A program made the translations under genes and the position numbers. The notes beneath the pieces are model-generated. The model had not been told where the DNA came from, did not search any database, and saw only the letters and a program-made list of their open reading frames with translations. 64,000 nucleotides of DNA, taken from the NCBI RefSeq assembly GCF_002266855.1, contig NZ_NGJN01000005.1, positions 124,001 to 188,000 of the forward strand, given 5' to 3'. This stretch comes from Winogradskyella aurantia. Lineage in GTDB: Bacteria; Bacteroidota; Bacteroidia; Flavobacteriales; Flavobacteriaceae. Of the stretch, positions 46,242 through 54,187 are shown piece after piece. Position 1 is the first letter of the stretch; each line of letters begins with the position of its first letter.

Positions 46242-47021
46242 TTAAAAGCAAAATGGTTCAATTTTCTGAATTAAATCTTCGGCTCTTTTCTTCATTTCGT
46301 TTATTAATTGTTTTTCGCGCTCACAAACTATTATTGTTAAATTCATTTCATCTTGTAGTGCAATGAAAATAGGATGATGGGGATCTCTATGCCAATTGAC
46401 ACTTTTTAATAGCGTTTGTAACTCTTTACTATAGCTATCTCTATAGAAAGGTACTTCTTGAATTCCAAAGTCCGTATAATTAATTAGTCTGGATGAATCC
46501 GTTAAAAGGTTTTGATTGACTTCAATAATTTGTATGGCATTGTCTAACTCAGAATAATAATTTAAAATGGCATTTTTTAAGTCCTGATTTTTTAGATTTT
46601 CTAATTTTCCAGAAGATGTAATATCAATGATGGCCGATTTAGAGGGGATAAAACGGTAGGACCGCACAGCAGCTAAGTAATCATCTAGTAAAACGGATTT
46701 ATCCTCTTGAATTTTTAATAGGTTGATTAAAAATCGATTTGTACTTATTTGTCGCTCATTTAGCGTTGCTAAAGAACGCTCAATATTTAAGAGGTCATTG
46801 CTGAGGTCTTCATTTATTTTGCAATAATAGAAAATCTCTTGTTGTTTGAGTTTTCTGGTTTCATTCCAATTGCTTATCTGTAAGGCAATTAAAATTCCTA
46901 TAACTACGAGGACAATTTCTCCGATGGCGTATTTGAAGTACCTCCCTGTTTGGAAGGCAGGTTTACCTGTTTTGTTTTTCATAATCAGTGATTGACGGAT
47001 GTGACGGAAGAATTTAATCAT
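46242..47021 (-). CDS. DUF6090 family membrane protein, array copy 19 (with palindrome insert)
   Basis: 259 residues; head MIKFFRHIRQSLIMKNKT, insert GKPAFQT, TM about 31-51 (LQISNWNETR, Asn to Ser). Motif DITSSGKLENLKNQDLKNAI then LNYYSELDNA. The tail has a run of Glu/Lys (CEREKQLINEMKKRAEDLIQ) that ends in PFCF, an odd Cys-Phe terminus. Overlaps copy 20 by 8 nt. Confidence 0.88.
   Translation of the reverse strand: MIKFFRHIRQSLIMKNKTGKPAFQTGRYFKYAIGEIVLVVIGILIALQISNWNETRKLKQQEIFYYCKINEDLSNDLLNIERSLATLNERQISTNRFLINLLKIQEDKSVLLDDYLAAVRSYRFIPSKSAIIDITSSGKLENLKNQDLKNAILNYYSELDNAIQIIEVNQNLLTDSSRLINYTDFGIQEVPFYRDSYSKELQTLLKSVNWHRDPHHPIFIALQDEMNLTIIVCEREKQLINEMKKRAEDLIQKIEPFCF
46941..46961. repeat. 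In-frame palindromic insert in copy 19
   Basis: CCTCCCTGTTTGGAAGGCAGG, the same variant as in copy 12, both with the GKPAFQT reading. Confidence 0.65.
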
Positions 47022-47754
47022 TTAAATCGGTATTTATTGAATCTATAATACTCCGCGCTTTACCTTTAAAATTTCTGAGTTCGTTGGTATAGATGTTAAA
47101 GAACAAGTAATAGGCAGCCATTCTGTTTTTAGCATCGTCATCATAAAGATAGTATTCTATAAAGTTCTCATCATGCCGACCCATTACATAACTCCAAGTA
47201 AAACCTTTCCTCTTAAAATGAAGGTTATTGTCTAAAAACTCTTGGGCCAGCTCTATTTGGGCTATCTCTATTTCGTAAAGATGTGTATTATAAAAATCAG
47301 CTATTTTGTTAGCCAATGATTGATTTGAATTACTGATACTAGGTAAATTTTTAAGCAGCTCATAACCTCGCGTGCTGATTCTAATATCATCCCAACCACG
47401 AAATCCCAATTGAAGGCTCGGATTTTTTATAACCTCTTCTTTGATAAGCTCGTCTCTTAAAAAGGATAAAAAAAGTGGTTTTCTAACGGAATCATAGTAA
47501 TTCAAAAACAGTTCCGTCTTCGCAATATCTGCTTCTAAATCTGATTTTATGGTAGAATAAATCCCATCGGTAAGTTGTTTTAGTTTTCTATTTTCATTCC
47601 AATTATTGATTTGAAGTGCAATGAGAATACCAATCACCACCAGAATAATTTCACCTATGGCGTATTTGAAGTACCTCCCTGTTTGGGAGGCAGGTTTGGA
47701 TGTTTGATTTTTCATAATAAGGTTTTGACGGATGTAACGGAAGAATTTAATCAT
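47014..47754 (-). CDS. DUF6090 family membrane protein, array copy 20 (with palindrome insert)
   Basis: 246 residues; head MIKFFRYIRQNLIMKNQT, insert SKPASQT, TM about 31-51. The central motif is the most diverged of all (LLKNLPSISNSNQSLANKIA then DFYNTHLYEIE). The tail is FFNIYTNELRNFKGKARSII. Overlaps copy 21 by 4 nt. Head DNA is almost the same as in copies 18 and 21, while the ectodomains are unlike, so heads look homogenised. Confidence 0.87.
   Translation of the reverse strand: MIKFFRYIRQNLIMKNQTSKPASQTGRYFKYAIGEIILVVIGILIALQINNWNENRKLKQLTDGIYSTIKSDLEADIAKTELFLNYYDSVRKPLFLSFLRDELIKEEVIKNPSLQLGFRGWDDIRISTRGYELLKNLPSISNSNQSLANKIADFYNTHLYEIEIAQIELAQEFLDNNLHFKRKGFTWSYVMGRHDENFIEYYLYDDDAKNRMAAYYLFFNIYTNELRNFKGKARSIIDSINTDLND
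47674..47694. repeat. In-frame palindromic insert in copy 20
   Basis: CCTCCCTGTTTGGGAGGCAGG, identical to copies 16, 18 and 21. Confidence 0.7.
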
Positions 47755-48536
47755 TTTAGATCCATTTCAATATTGTTTAAAATCCTATCCGCGGTTTCAA
47801 TTAATTTAACTCTGTCATTATACATTATAAGCAATGTGCCTCGTCTGGAAATGAGGTTGTTAATAAACATACGATTATTAAATAAGCCGAAATGATCTGT
47901 TTTTAAATTGGGATTTGTAATTATTTGATAACGATAATCTCTAAAATTAAAATATGAAAAGGTATCTGCGTAAGAGATATACTGCTCCCAAATAGTGGAT
48001 TCTTTTTCAATTCTAATTTTCTGTATAGTTCTTGTTTCTTCGAGATGTTCTTCTACGAGCCAGGGCCAGATGAGTAGGTCTTTTTTGAGCGCTTCATTTT
48101 CTATAATATCAATTTTACCTGTGTTGAATAATAGATCCAACAATTGAAAGCTATCGTTGAAAGAATAAGAATTACCCATAAATGATAATAAACTATCCAG
48201 AGTTTCTGCTTTATAAATCAATTTGGGCTTGTTGCATTGAAGTAGCATCTGGTCAATTGCATTTAATTCCTTGATGGTAAACTCATTAAACTCAAACAGT
48301 TCATTTTTTCTCATTTTAAAATCGATAGCGAGATTTTGGAGAATTTTCCTTTCTTCTTTTTTGAGTTGCTGTTCTTCTTTCCAGGTGTTGATTTGTAAAG
48401 CGATCATAATCCCAATCACCACCAAAATAATTTCACCTATGGCGTATTTGAAGTACCTCCCTGTTTGGGAGGCAGGTTTGGATGTTTGATTTTTCATAAT
48501 AAGGTTTTGACGGATGTGACGGAAGAATTTAATCAT
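47751..48536 (-). CDS. DUF6090 family membrane protein, array copy 21 (with palindrome insert)
   Basis: 261 residues; head MIKFFRHIRQNLIMKNQT, insert SKPASQT. The TM ([20 protein letters not shown]) has Lys where NNWN is usual. Motif LLFNTGKIDIIENEALKKDL then LIWPWLVEEHLEE; both this and the tail (NNRMFINNLISRRG) are close to copy 1, 20 kb away at the other end of the array. Overlaps copies 20 and 22 by 4 nt. Confidence 0.88.
   Translation of the reverse strand: MIKFFRHIRQNLIMKNQTSKPASQTGRYFKYAIGEIILVVIGIMIALQINTWKEEQQLKKEERKILQNLAIDFKMRKNELFEFNEFTIKELNAIDQMLLQCNKPKLIYKAETLDSLLSFMGNSYSFNDSFQLLDLLFNTGKIDIIENEALKKDLLIWPWLVEEHLEETRTIQKIRIEKESTIWEQYISYADTFSYFNFRDYRYQIITNPNLKTDHFGLFNNRMFINNLISRRGTLLIMYNDRVKLIETADRILNNIEMDLK
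48456..48476. repeat. In-frame palindromic insert in copy 21
   Basis: CCTCCCTGTTTGGGAGGCAGG, identical to copies 16, 18 and 20. Confidence 0.7.
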
Positions 48537-49345
48537 TTTTTGTCATTGTTCAGTCTAAGCTCTATTAGTCGCTTGGTAGTCATCATACCTTCTTTAGTTA
48601 AATCATACCTTCTAATTTTATAATCTCTATACTTTTTAGCTTGCTTCAATAGCATAAGAAATTCAGTATCGTTCTTTACTTTTTCAAAGTCTAAAGGAAT
48701 ATAGCCTTCTGGTACTGCGACTTTATTTCCATTCTTGGTATTGTATCTTGGTAATTGAATGGTATCATTATCTATAATTTCAAAGAAGGATATAGAAGTG
48801 TCGTAGTTAGGAATAAAGTTCTTTATATAATAGTCGCTTAGTAATAGTTCAATATCAGGATAAAACGCATGGTCTTTGCTTATTCTTGGGAAATAGCTCT
48901 CATATAATAACTGTAATTCATCTTTGAGTATACTATCCTTAATAAGTTCAAGCCCTTCCATTTTTATTTTGTCGTAGGCCGCTGATTTCGGATAAATATA
49001 CTCATCATCTTTTAGCCATAGGAATTCATAAACCAAATCTTCTGTAAAAGGGGCGTTGTTTTGTATTGCCTTTAAAATTCTATCGTGACTTCTTTGTCCG
49101 AGTTTTAAAAAAGTTAAATCTGTTGAGACGTCGTACTCTAGGGATTCAATTTCGCTCTTAATTTGCTTTAGAAGCTCCAATTCTAAGGCCTGTTTTTTTC
49201 TTTGTTCATTCCAATTATTAATCTGAAGGGCAATTAAAATCCCAATAACCACCAGAATGATTTCACCTAGGGCGTATTTGAAATATTTACCTGTTTGATT
49301 TTTCATAAGCAAGTTTTTACGAATATGTCTAAAGAACTTAATCAT
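48533..49345 (-). CDS. DUF6090 family membrane protein, array copy 22
   Basis: 270 residues, first complete gene of the array in transcription order. Head MIKFFRHIRKNLLMKNQTGK, no insert, TM about 23-43 (ALGEIIL). The motif appears as KMEGLELIKDSILKDELQLL. A long acidic/aromatic middle (YDTSISFFEIIDNDTIQLPR) distinguishes it. Its first eight bases (ATGATTAA) hold the stop of a 47-codon leader frame. Confidence 0.88.
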   Translation of the reverse strand: MIKFFRHIRKNLLMKNQTGKYFKYALGEIILVVIGILIALQINNWNEQRKKQALELELLKQIKSEIESLEYDVSTDLTFLKLGQRSHDRILKAIQNNAPFTEDLVYEFLWLKDDEYIYPKSAAYDKIKMEGLELIKDSILKDELQLLYESYFPRISKDHAFYPDIELLLSDYYIKNFIPNYDTSISFFEIIDNDTIQLPRYNTKNGNKVAVPEGYIPLDFEKVKNDTEFLMLLKQAKKYRDYKIRRYDLTKEGMMTTKRLIELRLNNDKK

Positions 49346-49481
49346 ACATCTGGTTTCTATTTTTTCCGTTAGCGTCTATCTTCAAAATCCCCAGTTTCGT
49401 GAGGACTCCACTAGAGCTTTGATTTTGCAAAAGCAAAATTGTGTTTCGATAATGACGGATAGGACGGGAAAATTTTAGCAT
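49338..49481 (-). pseudogene. Leader ORF with a worn DUF6090 head
   Basis: 47 codons starting MLKFSRPIRHYRNTILLLQN. The first bases (AAATTTTCCCGTCCTATCCG) match the usual head AAATTCTTCCGTCACATCCG at most positions, so it is probably the decayed head of a further copy; after QNQSS it continues into unrelated SSGVLTKLGILKIDANGKNR and stops inside the start of copy 22 (8-nt overlap). It may still be translated and couple copy 22 to the MBOAT gene, whose stop lies 14 nt upstream. Confidence 0.55.
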
Positions 49482-49495
49482 TGAAGCAAATTATT

Positions 49496-50911
49496 CTAAA
49501 ACTGAAAATATATAAATTGTTCACCGCTACCTTGGGATATTACAATGAGAAAGAACATCAGAGCCCATGCTATTCCCAACACCCATGAGGGTGTGTTTTT
49601 AGCTAGAGCCTTAAGGGAACTATTTCGCATCAACCAGTGGCATAGAAACATTATGGCAATGAGGCTAGTGACTTTCAGTATTTCAAATGTACCTAGTATT
49701 TTGGTGCCATCTGCTTGCATATAGAACATGGATGTAATCATATTCCATGCTTTTTCAAATGACCGGGCTCTAAAAAACACCCAGGTAATGTTTACACAAG
49801 AAAAGGTGAGGAGTGCTAAAAAAATACCGTTATAAGCATTAACCTTAAAAGGGATGTAACGTTTTTGGATACGCTCTAGAATGAGGTAAGACCCATGAAG
49901 CCCTCCCCAAACCATAAATGTCCATGCAGCACCGTGCCATAAGCCTCCTAATAACATAGTGATCATTAAGGCCGCATACATTTTGGTAATGCCATGTCTA
50001 TTACCACCTAAGGGTATGTACAGATAATCTCTTAGCCATGTTGATAAGGTAATATGCCAACGGCGCCATAGGTCTGAAAAGCCAATAGAGGCATAAGGAT
50101 ACCTGAAATTATCAGGGAGAATGATACCTAACATTAAGGCTATACCAATAGCGCAGGTGGAATAGCCTGCAAAATCGAAAAATATTTGTCCAGAAAAGGC
50201 AATAGTTCCTACCCAGGCATCTACGCCATGCAGTAATTCATTTGAGCTAAATACGGTATCTGATGTTTCAGATAAAAGCGTATCGGCCAAAACCACCTTT
50301 TGAAATAAACCTATGGTAAGTAAAAACAATCCCCATATAAACTGCTCTACTGTCGCCTTTTTTTCTTCATAGAATTGAGTGATTAAATCTGTGGCCCGTA
50401 CTATAGGACCCGCAACTAACTGAGGGAAAAAAGTAACATAGAGTGCAAAATCCAAAAACGTTCGGGCAGGTTTCATTTTACCTTTATACATATCTATGGT
50501 ATATGACATGGTCTGAAAAGTGTAAAATGAGATGCCCATTGGTAAAATAATATCCATGGGTTGTGCCTGAAAGTCAATACCAATACTATTGAGAAGGGCT
50601 ACAAAATTTTCGAGCAGGAAATTACCGTATTTAAAAAAACCTAGAAACCCCAAGTTAACAATGAGGCTTAAAGTCAACCAGAATTTTCGCTTGCTCTTAT
50701 GGGTTTCTTTGGCTAATTTATTTCCTGCCGTATAGTCTACGATTGTAGAAATCCAAAGTAATAAGACCAAAGGAGGATTCCATAAACCGTAAAACACATA
50801 ACTAGCCAATAGCAGCATACGTTTTTTATTGGTCCAGTTAAATAGTTTTGAATAATATAGCCCGAGTACAAGTATTAAAAATACTACAAAGCTTAGTGAG
50901 TTAAAGAGCAT
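49496..50911 (-). CDS. MBOAT family O-acyltransferase (AlgI-like)
   Basis: 471 residues, about 10-12 TM helices, starting MLFNSLSFVVFLILVLGLYY as AlgI/DltB-type proteins do. The conserved segments FSDLWRRWHITLSTWLRDYL and GGLWHGAAWTFMVWGGLHG carry the family histidine. MBOAT proteins pass acyl groups across the membrane to a partner that transfers them onto a polysaccharide or other acceptor. The two SGNH-like genes immediately upstream (2-nt gaps) are the likely partners. Polysaccharide O-acetylation is the expected job; the acceptor is unknown. Confidence 0.92.
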   Translation of the reverse strand: MLFNSLSFVVFLILVLGLYYSKLFNWTNKKRMLLLASYVFYGLWNPPLVLLLWISTIVDYTAGNKLAKETHKSKRKFWLTLSLIVNLGFLGFFKYGNFLLENFVALLNSIGIDFQAQPMDIILPMGISFYTFQTMSYTIDMYKGKMKPARTFLDFALYVTFFPQLVAGPIVRATDLITQFYEEKKATVEQFIWGLFLLTIGLFQKVVLADTLLSETSDTVFSSNELLHGVDAWVGTIAFSGQIFFDFAGYSTCAIGIALMLGIILPDNFRYPYASIGFSDLWRRWHITLSTWLRDYLYIPLGGNRHGITKMYAALMITMLLGGLWHGAAWTFMVWGGLHGSYLILERIQKRYIPFKVNAYNGIFLALLTFSCVNITWVFFRARSFEKAWNMITSMFYMQADGTKILGTFEILKVTSLIAIMFLCHWLMRNSSLKALAKNTPSWVLGIAWALMFFLIVISQGSGEQFIYFQF

Positions 50912-50913
50912 AT

Positions 50914-51966
50914 CTAGTTGATTTTTTTAGTTAGGTGTTTATCTTGTATGAGTTTATTTACAAAATCCTGAGTATAGGTTTTGGCATCCTGTGCATTCAT
51001 ATGAGACCATTCTGGTAAAGTGTGTTTCGACATAAACTCGTAATCTTCAAAATGATAGTTTGGGCAATCTACAATGTCAACAAATTTGTCCCATACCTTT
51101 TCTCTTGGCATCGCCCTGCTGGAGTGCACATACCATTCAGCCTCAACTTTGTGCCGTACAAGAACTAACCGTCCACCACGTGCTTTAAATTTCTTTATGA
51201 GTTGATGTAAATGATCAATACTTTCAAATGCTATTTTTTCTGTGTCCTCAGAATAATCGGGGAGGTTGGGGAGAAAACTATTCCACACATCGGTTATTTC
51301 TTTTTGGTAAAAGGGGTTCTCCGTTAACCTAGGGAACATTATGAGATTTCTATCTTCGTCATTGTAACCAATATTGACCAATTTAAATTCATTGTCTTCA
51401 ACGCGATTTTCGGTGAAGGAGATGGTATTGATAAGGGATTTTAAATCTAAGTTGTTATATGATTTAAGTTCCGACGAGGATAACATCACTAGATGTCTTT
51501 GAAGTGGTTTAGACAATGCAAAACCAAGTTTTTGCGCATATGTTCTGTTATAGTAATGCGCAACCCATTGTCGTGCCGTCACACTTCTTGGATGATTCGG
51601 AGACCTGAAAACCATAAGGGGTACAATACCCATAACTATGGTGCCATTAAAATCGGTATTATTTACAATATCTTCAAGAAAAGGGCCTGGAGGTTTTCCG
51701 TTGGCGCTTAAGTGAATGGGTTTAACACCTTGTATTTCCTCCCATATGTGTGTATTGAAATTATAACCTGTTCTGGAAGCCCCGATTAAAATCACATCAT
51801 CAGATGTTAAATGGTCAACTTTAGCTCTTTGCTCTGACCATAAGTTTCTATCATCTTCTAAATACGCCGTATAGTATTCTGGTTTTGTACGCCAATAGCA
51901 CTCCCAAAGTATAAGACTAAGACTACTAATTATGATGGCTAGTATCAGCGATTTTCTTAAGTCCAT
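50914..51966 (-). CDS. SGNH-hydrolase-like membrane-anchored protein, paralogue A
   Basis: 350 residues. N-terminal TM anchor (about 6-23), then a hydrolase fold with ILIGASRTGYNF (candidate nucleophile Ser in GxS), VNNTDFNGTIVMGIVPLM, and a C-terminal LPEWSHMNAQDA carrying the candidate catalytic His. It resembles AlgX/AlgJ or DltD-type partners of MBOAT proteins in layout. It is about as long as and clearly related to the next gene upstream. Acetyl transfer in the periplasm is the inferred role. Confidence 0.7.
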   Translation of the reverse strand: MDLRKSLILAIIISSLSLILWECYWRTKPEYYTAYLEDDRNLWSEQRAKVDHLTSDDVILIGASRTGYNFNTHIWEEIQGVKPIHLSANGKPPGPFLEDIVNNTDFNGTIVMGIVPLMVFRSPNHPRSVTARQWVAHYYNRTYAQKLGFALSKPLQRHLVMLSSSELKSYNNLDLKSLINTISFTENRVEDNEFKLVNIGYNDEDRNLIMFPRLTENPFYQKEITDVWNSFLPNLPDYSEDTEKIAFESIDHLHQLIKKFKARGGRLVLVRHKVEAEWYVHSSRAMPREKVWDKFVDIVDCPNYHFEDYEFMSKHTLPEWSHMNAQDAKTYTQDFVNKLIQDKHLTKKIN

Positions 51967-51968
51967 GG

Positions 51969-52997
51969 CTAAGGGATTAAGGCGTTATCTTTTTCCATTA
52001 TCTGTATCAGCTCTCTTGTAAAGAAACGTGCGTCTTCTGTGGCAAGATGCGACCATTCTGGTAAAAACAAATTTTGGAACTGTGGATAGTCAGCGTAATG
52101 GTATCCTTTTACCCCAGTTTTTTCTACCAATTCATCCCAAAAGCTGTCCCTGGGAAACCCTTTGGTTTCAACTTCTAGAAATAGACCAGAGGAAGGACAT
52201 CGCAATAAAATCAAATTTCCACCTCTAGCCTTGAATTTTTCGGCCAATTCCAGAAAGGCAGCTGTTGTTGATTCCTTATCTGGAGGAGGTCGATCACCAT
52301 TGGTTAAGATTGAGGTCCAAACCTTTTTAATCGTATTGGCATATGTTGTATCGTTGGTCACATATTCAGGCATTTTCATGTGCCTATTCAAATCAATTTC
52401 CTCGAAATTATAAAATGGAGGTCCTTGTTTTGGCCCGCGATTACCTATGTGAATATGACTTAATAAGGTTTTTAAGTCTACATCAGAATCCCAACTTTCA
52501 TCACCGTCCCTAATAAAGGCCAAGTTGGTTTGAAGTGGCACGGACAGTTTATGATTAATTATTTGGGTATAGGTTCTATTGTGATAATGATCAACTAGCG
52601 TTTGAGACCGCTTTATAGGGGATGCTTCAGGAAAGGTCGTTGAAAAAAACAATGGTGGCGTAATCCCAACGACAAGCGTGCCCGAAAAGTCCGTATTATT
52701 CACAAGATCTCTAAAGACGGGTATCGGCGAAGCCCCTTGGGTGGCAAGCATAATCGGCTTAGTCTGTGTTAAGTCTTGCCAAACGTCTAATTGAATGTCA
52801 TACAAAATGCGCGAAGACCCTATAAAAACCACCATATTGCTATGGTCTTTATCGAGTTGCGTACGCTGATTGGCCCAGAGATTTTTATTGTCATCTAAAT
52901 TAGGCATTAACCCTTGGGAACGCCAATATGATTCCCAACTAACCAAACCAAATAGGCTAAGAATGATACCGATAAATAAGGATTGTTTTAGTTTCAT
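51969..52997 (-). CDS. SGNH-hydrolase-like membrane-anchored protein, paralogue B
   Basis: 342 residues. TM anchor about 6-22, then VVFIGSSRILYDI (GSS), VNNTDFSGTLVVGITPPL, and LPEWSHLATEDA, all aligning with paralogue A downstream. Both keep the Ser and His candidates, so both may be active on different acceptors or positions. 2 nt separate the pair. Two such genes beside one MBOAT suggests two-site acylation or partial redundancy. Confidence 0.7.
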   Translation of the reverse strand: MKLKQSLFIGIILSLFGLVSWESYWRSQGLMPNLDDNKNLWANQRTQLDKDHSNMVVFIGSSRILYDIQLDVWQDLTQTKPIMLATQGASPIPVFRDLVNNTDFSGTLVVGITPPLFFSTTFPEASPIKRSQTLVDHYHNRTYTQIINHKLSVPLQTNLAFIRDGDESWDSDVDLKTLLSHIHIGNRGPKQGPPFYNFEEIDLNRHMKMPEYVTNDTTYANTIKKVWTSILTNGDRPPPDKESTTAAFLELAEKFKARGGNLILLRCPSSGLFLEVETKGFPRDSFWDELVEKTGVKGYHYADYPQFQNLFLPEWSHLATEDARFFTRELIQIMEKDNALIP

Positions 52998-53009
52998 ATT
53001 AAATAAATA

Positions 53010-54182
53010 TTATAAATAGCTTAGCCACCAATAATGGCGGTGTGTTTTCTTATAGTTCCAGAACCAAACGCAAACGGGATAAAGCGTCAGCACCACAAAT
53101 AACCAGACCAGGTAAACCACTCCTAAGGAAAAGCCATAACCTTGCAGTCTCGTTTCAAAAGTTATAAATATTTCAACAAACATCAAGTTTGGATCATAGC
53201 CCGTTAGATATACGGCAAAAAGCGCGAGCAAATGGATATAGTAAATGTGTATGATGTAAAAAAACATCGGCACTTTTCCGAACAATACCATCATGTTGTA
53301 AACAGTACCTTTAAAATGTTCTGCCCAGGCCAATACTATTAAAGATGGTCCAAGTGTTATCAGCAAATACAGCAGTGATGGTGGGTATTTCGTAATATTG
53401 AAGAAAGAGATTACGGTTTTAGTGAATTCGTCGTAATGTAACCACGGCGTCATATTGCCGTATACATTGAATATTCGGATGACAAAAAACAAAACAACTG
53501 CGCTAAGCCCTAGCTTAATTAATAAACGTCGTCTAGCAGAAGGGTCATAGCTAGAGTTGTATAGGCTACCAAGATGATAACCTAGAGGCATAACAAAAAT
53601 CCAGGGTATTAAGGGGTAGGCACTTATAATTCTAACATTTTCTGTCAATTTAATTGGGCCTCGCACGTGAAGTAGTGTCCACAAATCGCTGAATTGCCCT
53701 CCCGTAAAACCGTCTAAGCTATTATGGCCAAAAATGACAATGAGACACACAGGAATCATTATTTTTTTTGGGATGTGCGCAAAAACAGCTAAAAAGATCA
53801 TTGAAATACCAAGTAACCAAATCACTTGAAAAATGATACTATTAAAATTGAATAGGAATCGCCATCCAAAAGCAATAATAACTATTTCTGCAAAAACAAG
53901 CCATAAACCTCTTTTTATCAGCCATTTGCTAAGTTCTGAATTTCCAATCCGTTGATGAACAAAAAAGGCGGAAGTACCAGCCAATAAGACAAAAACCGGA
54001 GCACAGAAATGCGTGATAAAACGCGTAAAAAATAACCATCCATTGGTTTGGTCAATATCTGTAGGGCTAAAATAAAAAATATCTCTATGAAAATAATCAC
54101 GCACATGGTCTAAAGCCATAATGACAATGACCAAACCTTTTAAAAAATCGAGGGATTGAACGCGCGATTTATCTTGAGCCAT
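53010..54182 (-). CDS. DUF1624-type membrane protein (heparan-alpha-glucosaminide acetyltransferase-like)
   Basis: 390 residues with about ten TM helices. The first loop RVQSLDFLKGLVIVIMALDHVRDYFH and the THFCAPVFVLLAGTSAFF segment are characteristic of the DUF1624/HGSNAT-like acyltransferase family, in which an acetyl group is carried across the membrane. The substrate is unknown. It lies in the acyltransferase operon, 12 nt before the SGNH-like paralogue B. Confidence 0.85.
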   Translation of the reverse strand: MAQDKSRVQSLDFLKGLVIVIMALDHVRDYFHRDIFYFSPTDIDQTNGWLFFTRFITHFCAPVFVLLAGTSAFFVHQRIGNSELSKWLIKRGLWLVFAEIVIIAFGWRFLFNFNSIIFQVIWLLGISMIFLAVFAHIPKKIMIPVCLIVIFGHNSLDGFTGGQFSDLWTLLHVRGPIKLTENVRIISAYPLIPWIFVMPLGYHLGSLYNSSYDPSARRRLLIKLGLSAVVLFFVIRIFNVYGNMTPWLHYDEFTKTVISFFNITKYPPSLLYLLITLGPSLIVLAWAEHFKGTVYNMMVLFGKVPMFFYIIHIYYIHLLALFAVYLTGYDPNLMFVEIFITFETRLQGYGFSLGVVYLVWLFVVLTLYPVCVWFWNYKKTHRHYWWLSYL

Positions 54183-54187
54183 TCTTA

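Noticed and set aside
27879..49345. Regularly spaced near-identical blocks of 60-90 bp could be taken for a CRISPR or tandem DNA repeat
   Set aside because: The blocks are about 750-800 bp apart and each is the start of an open gene encoding the DUF6090 head; there are no short direct repeats with uniform spacers.
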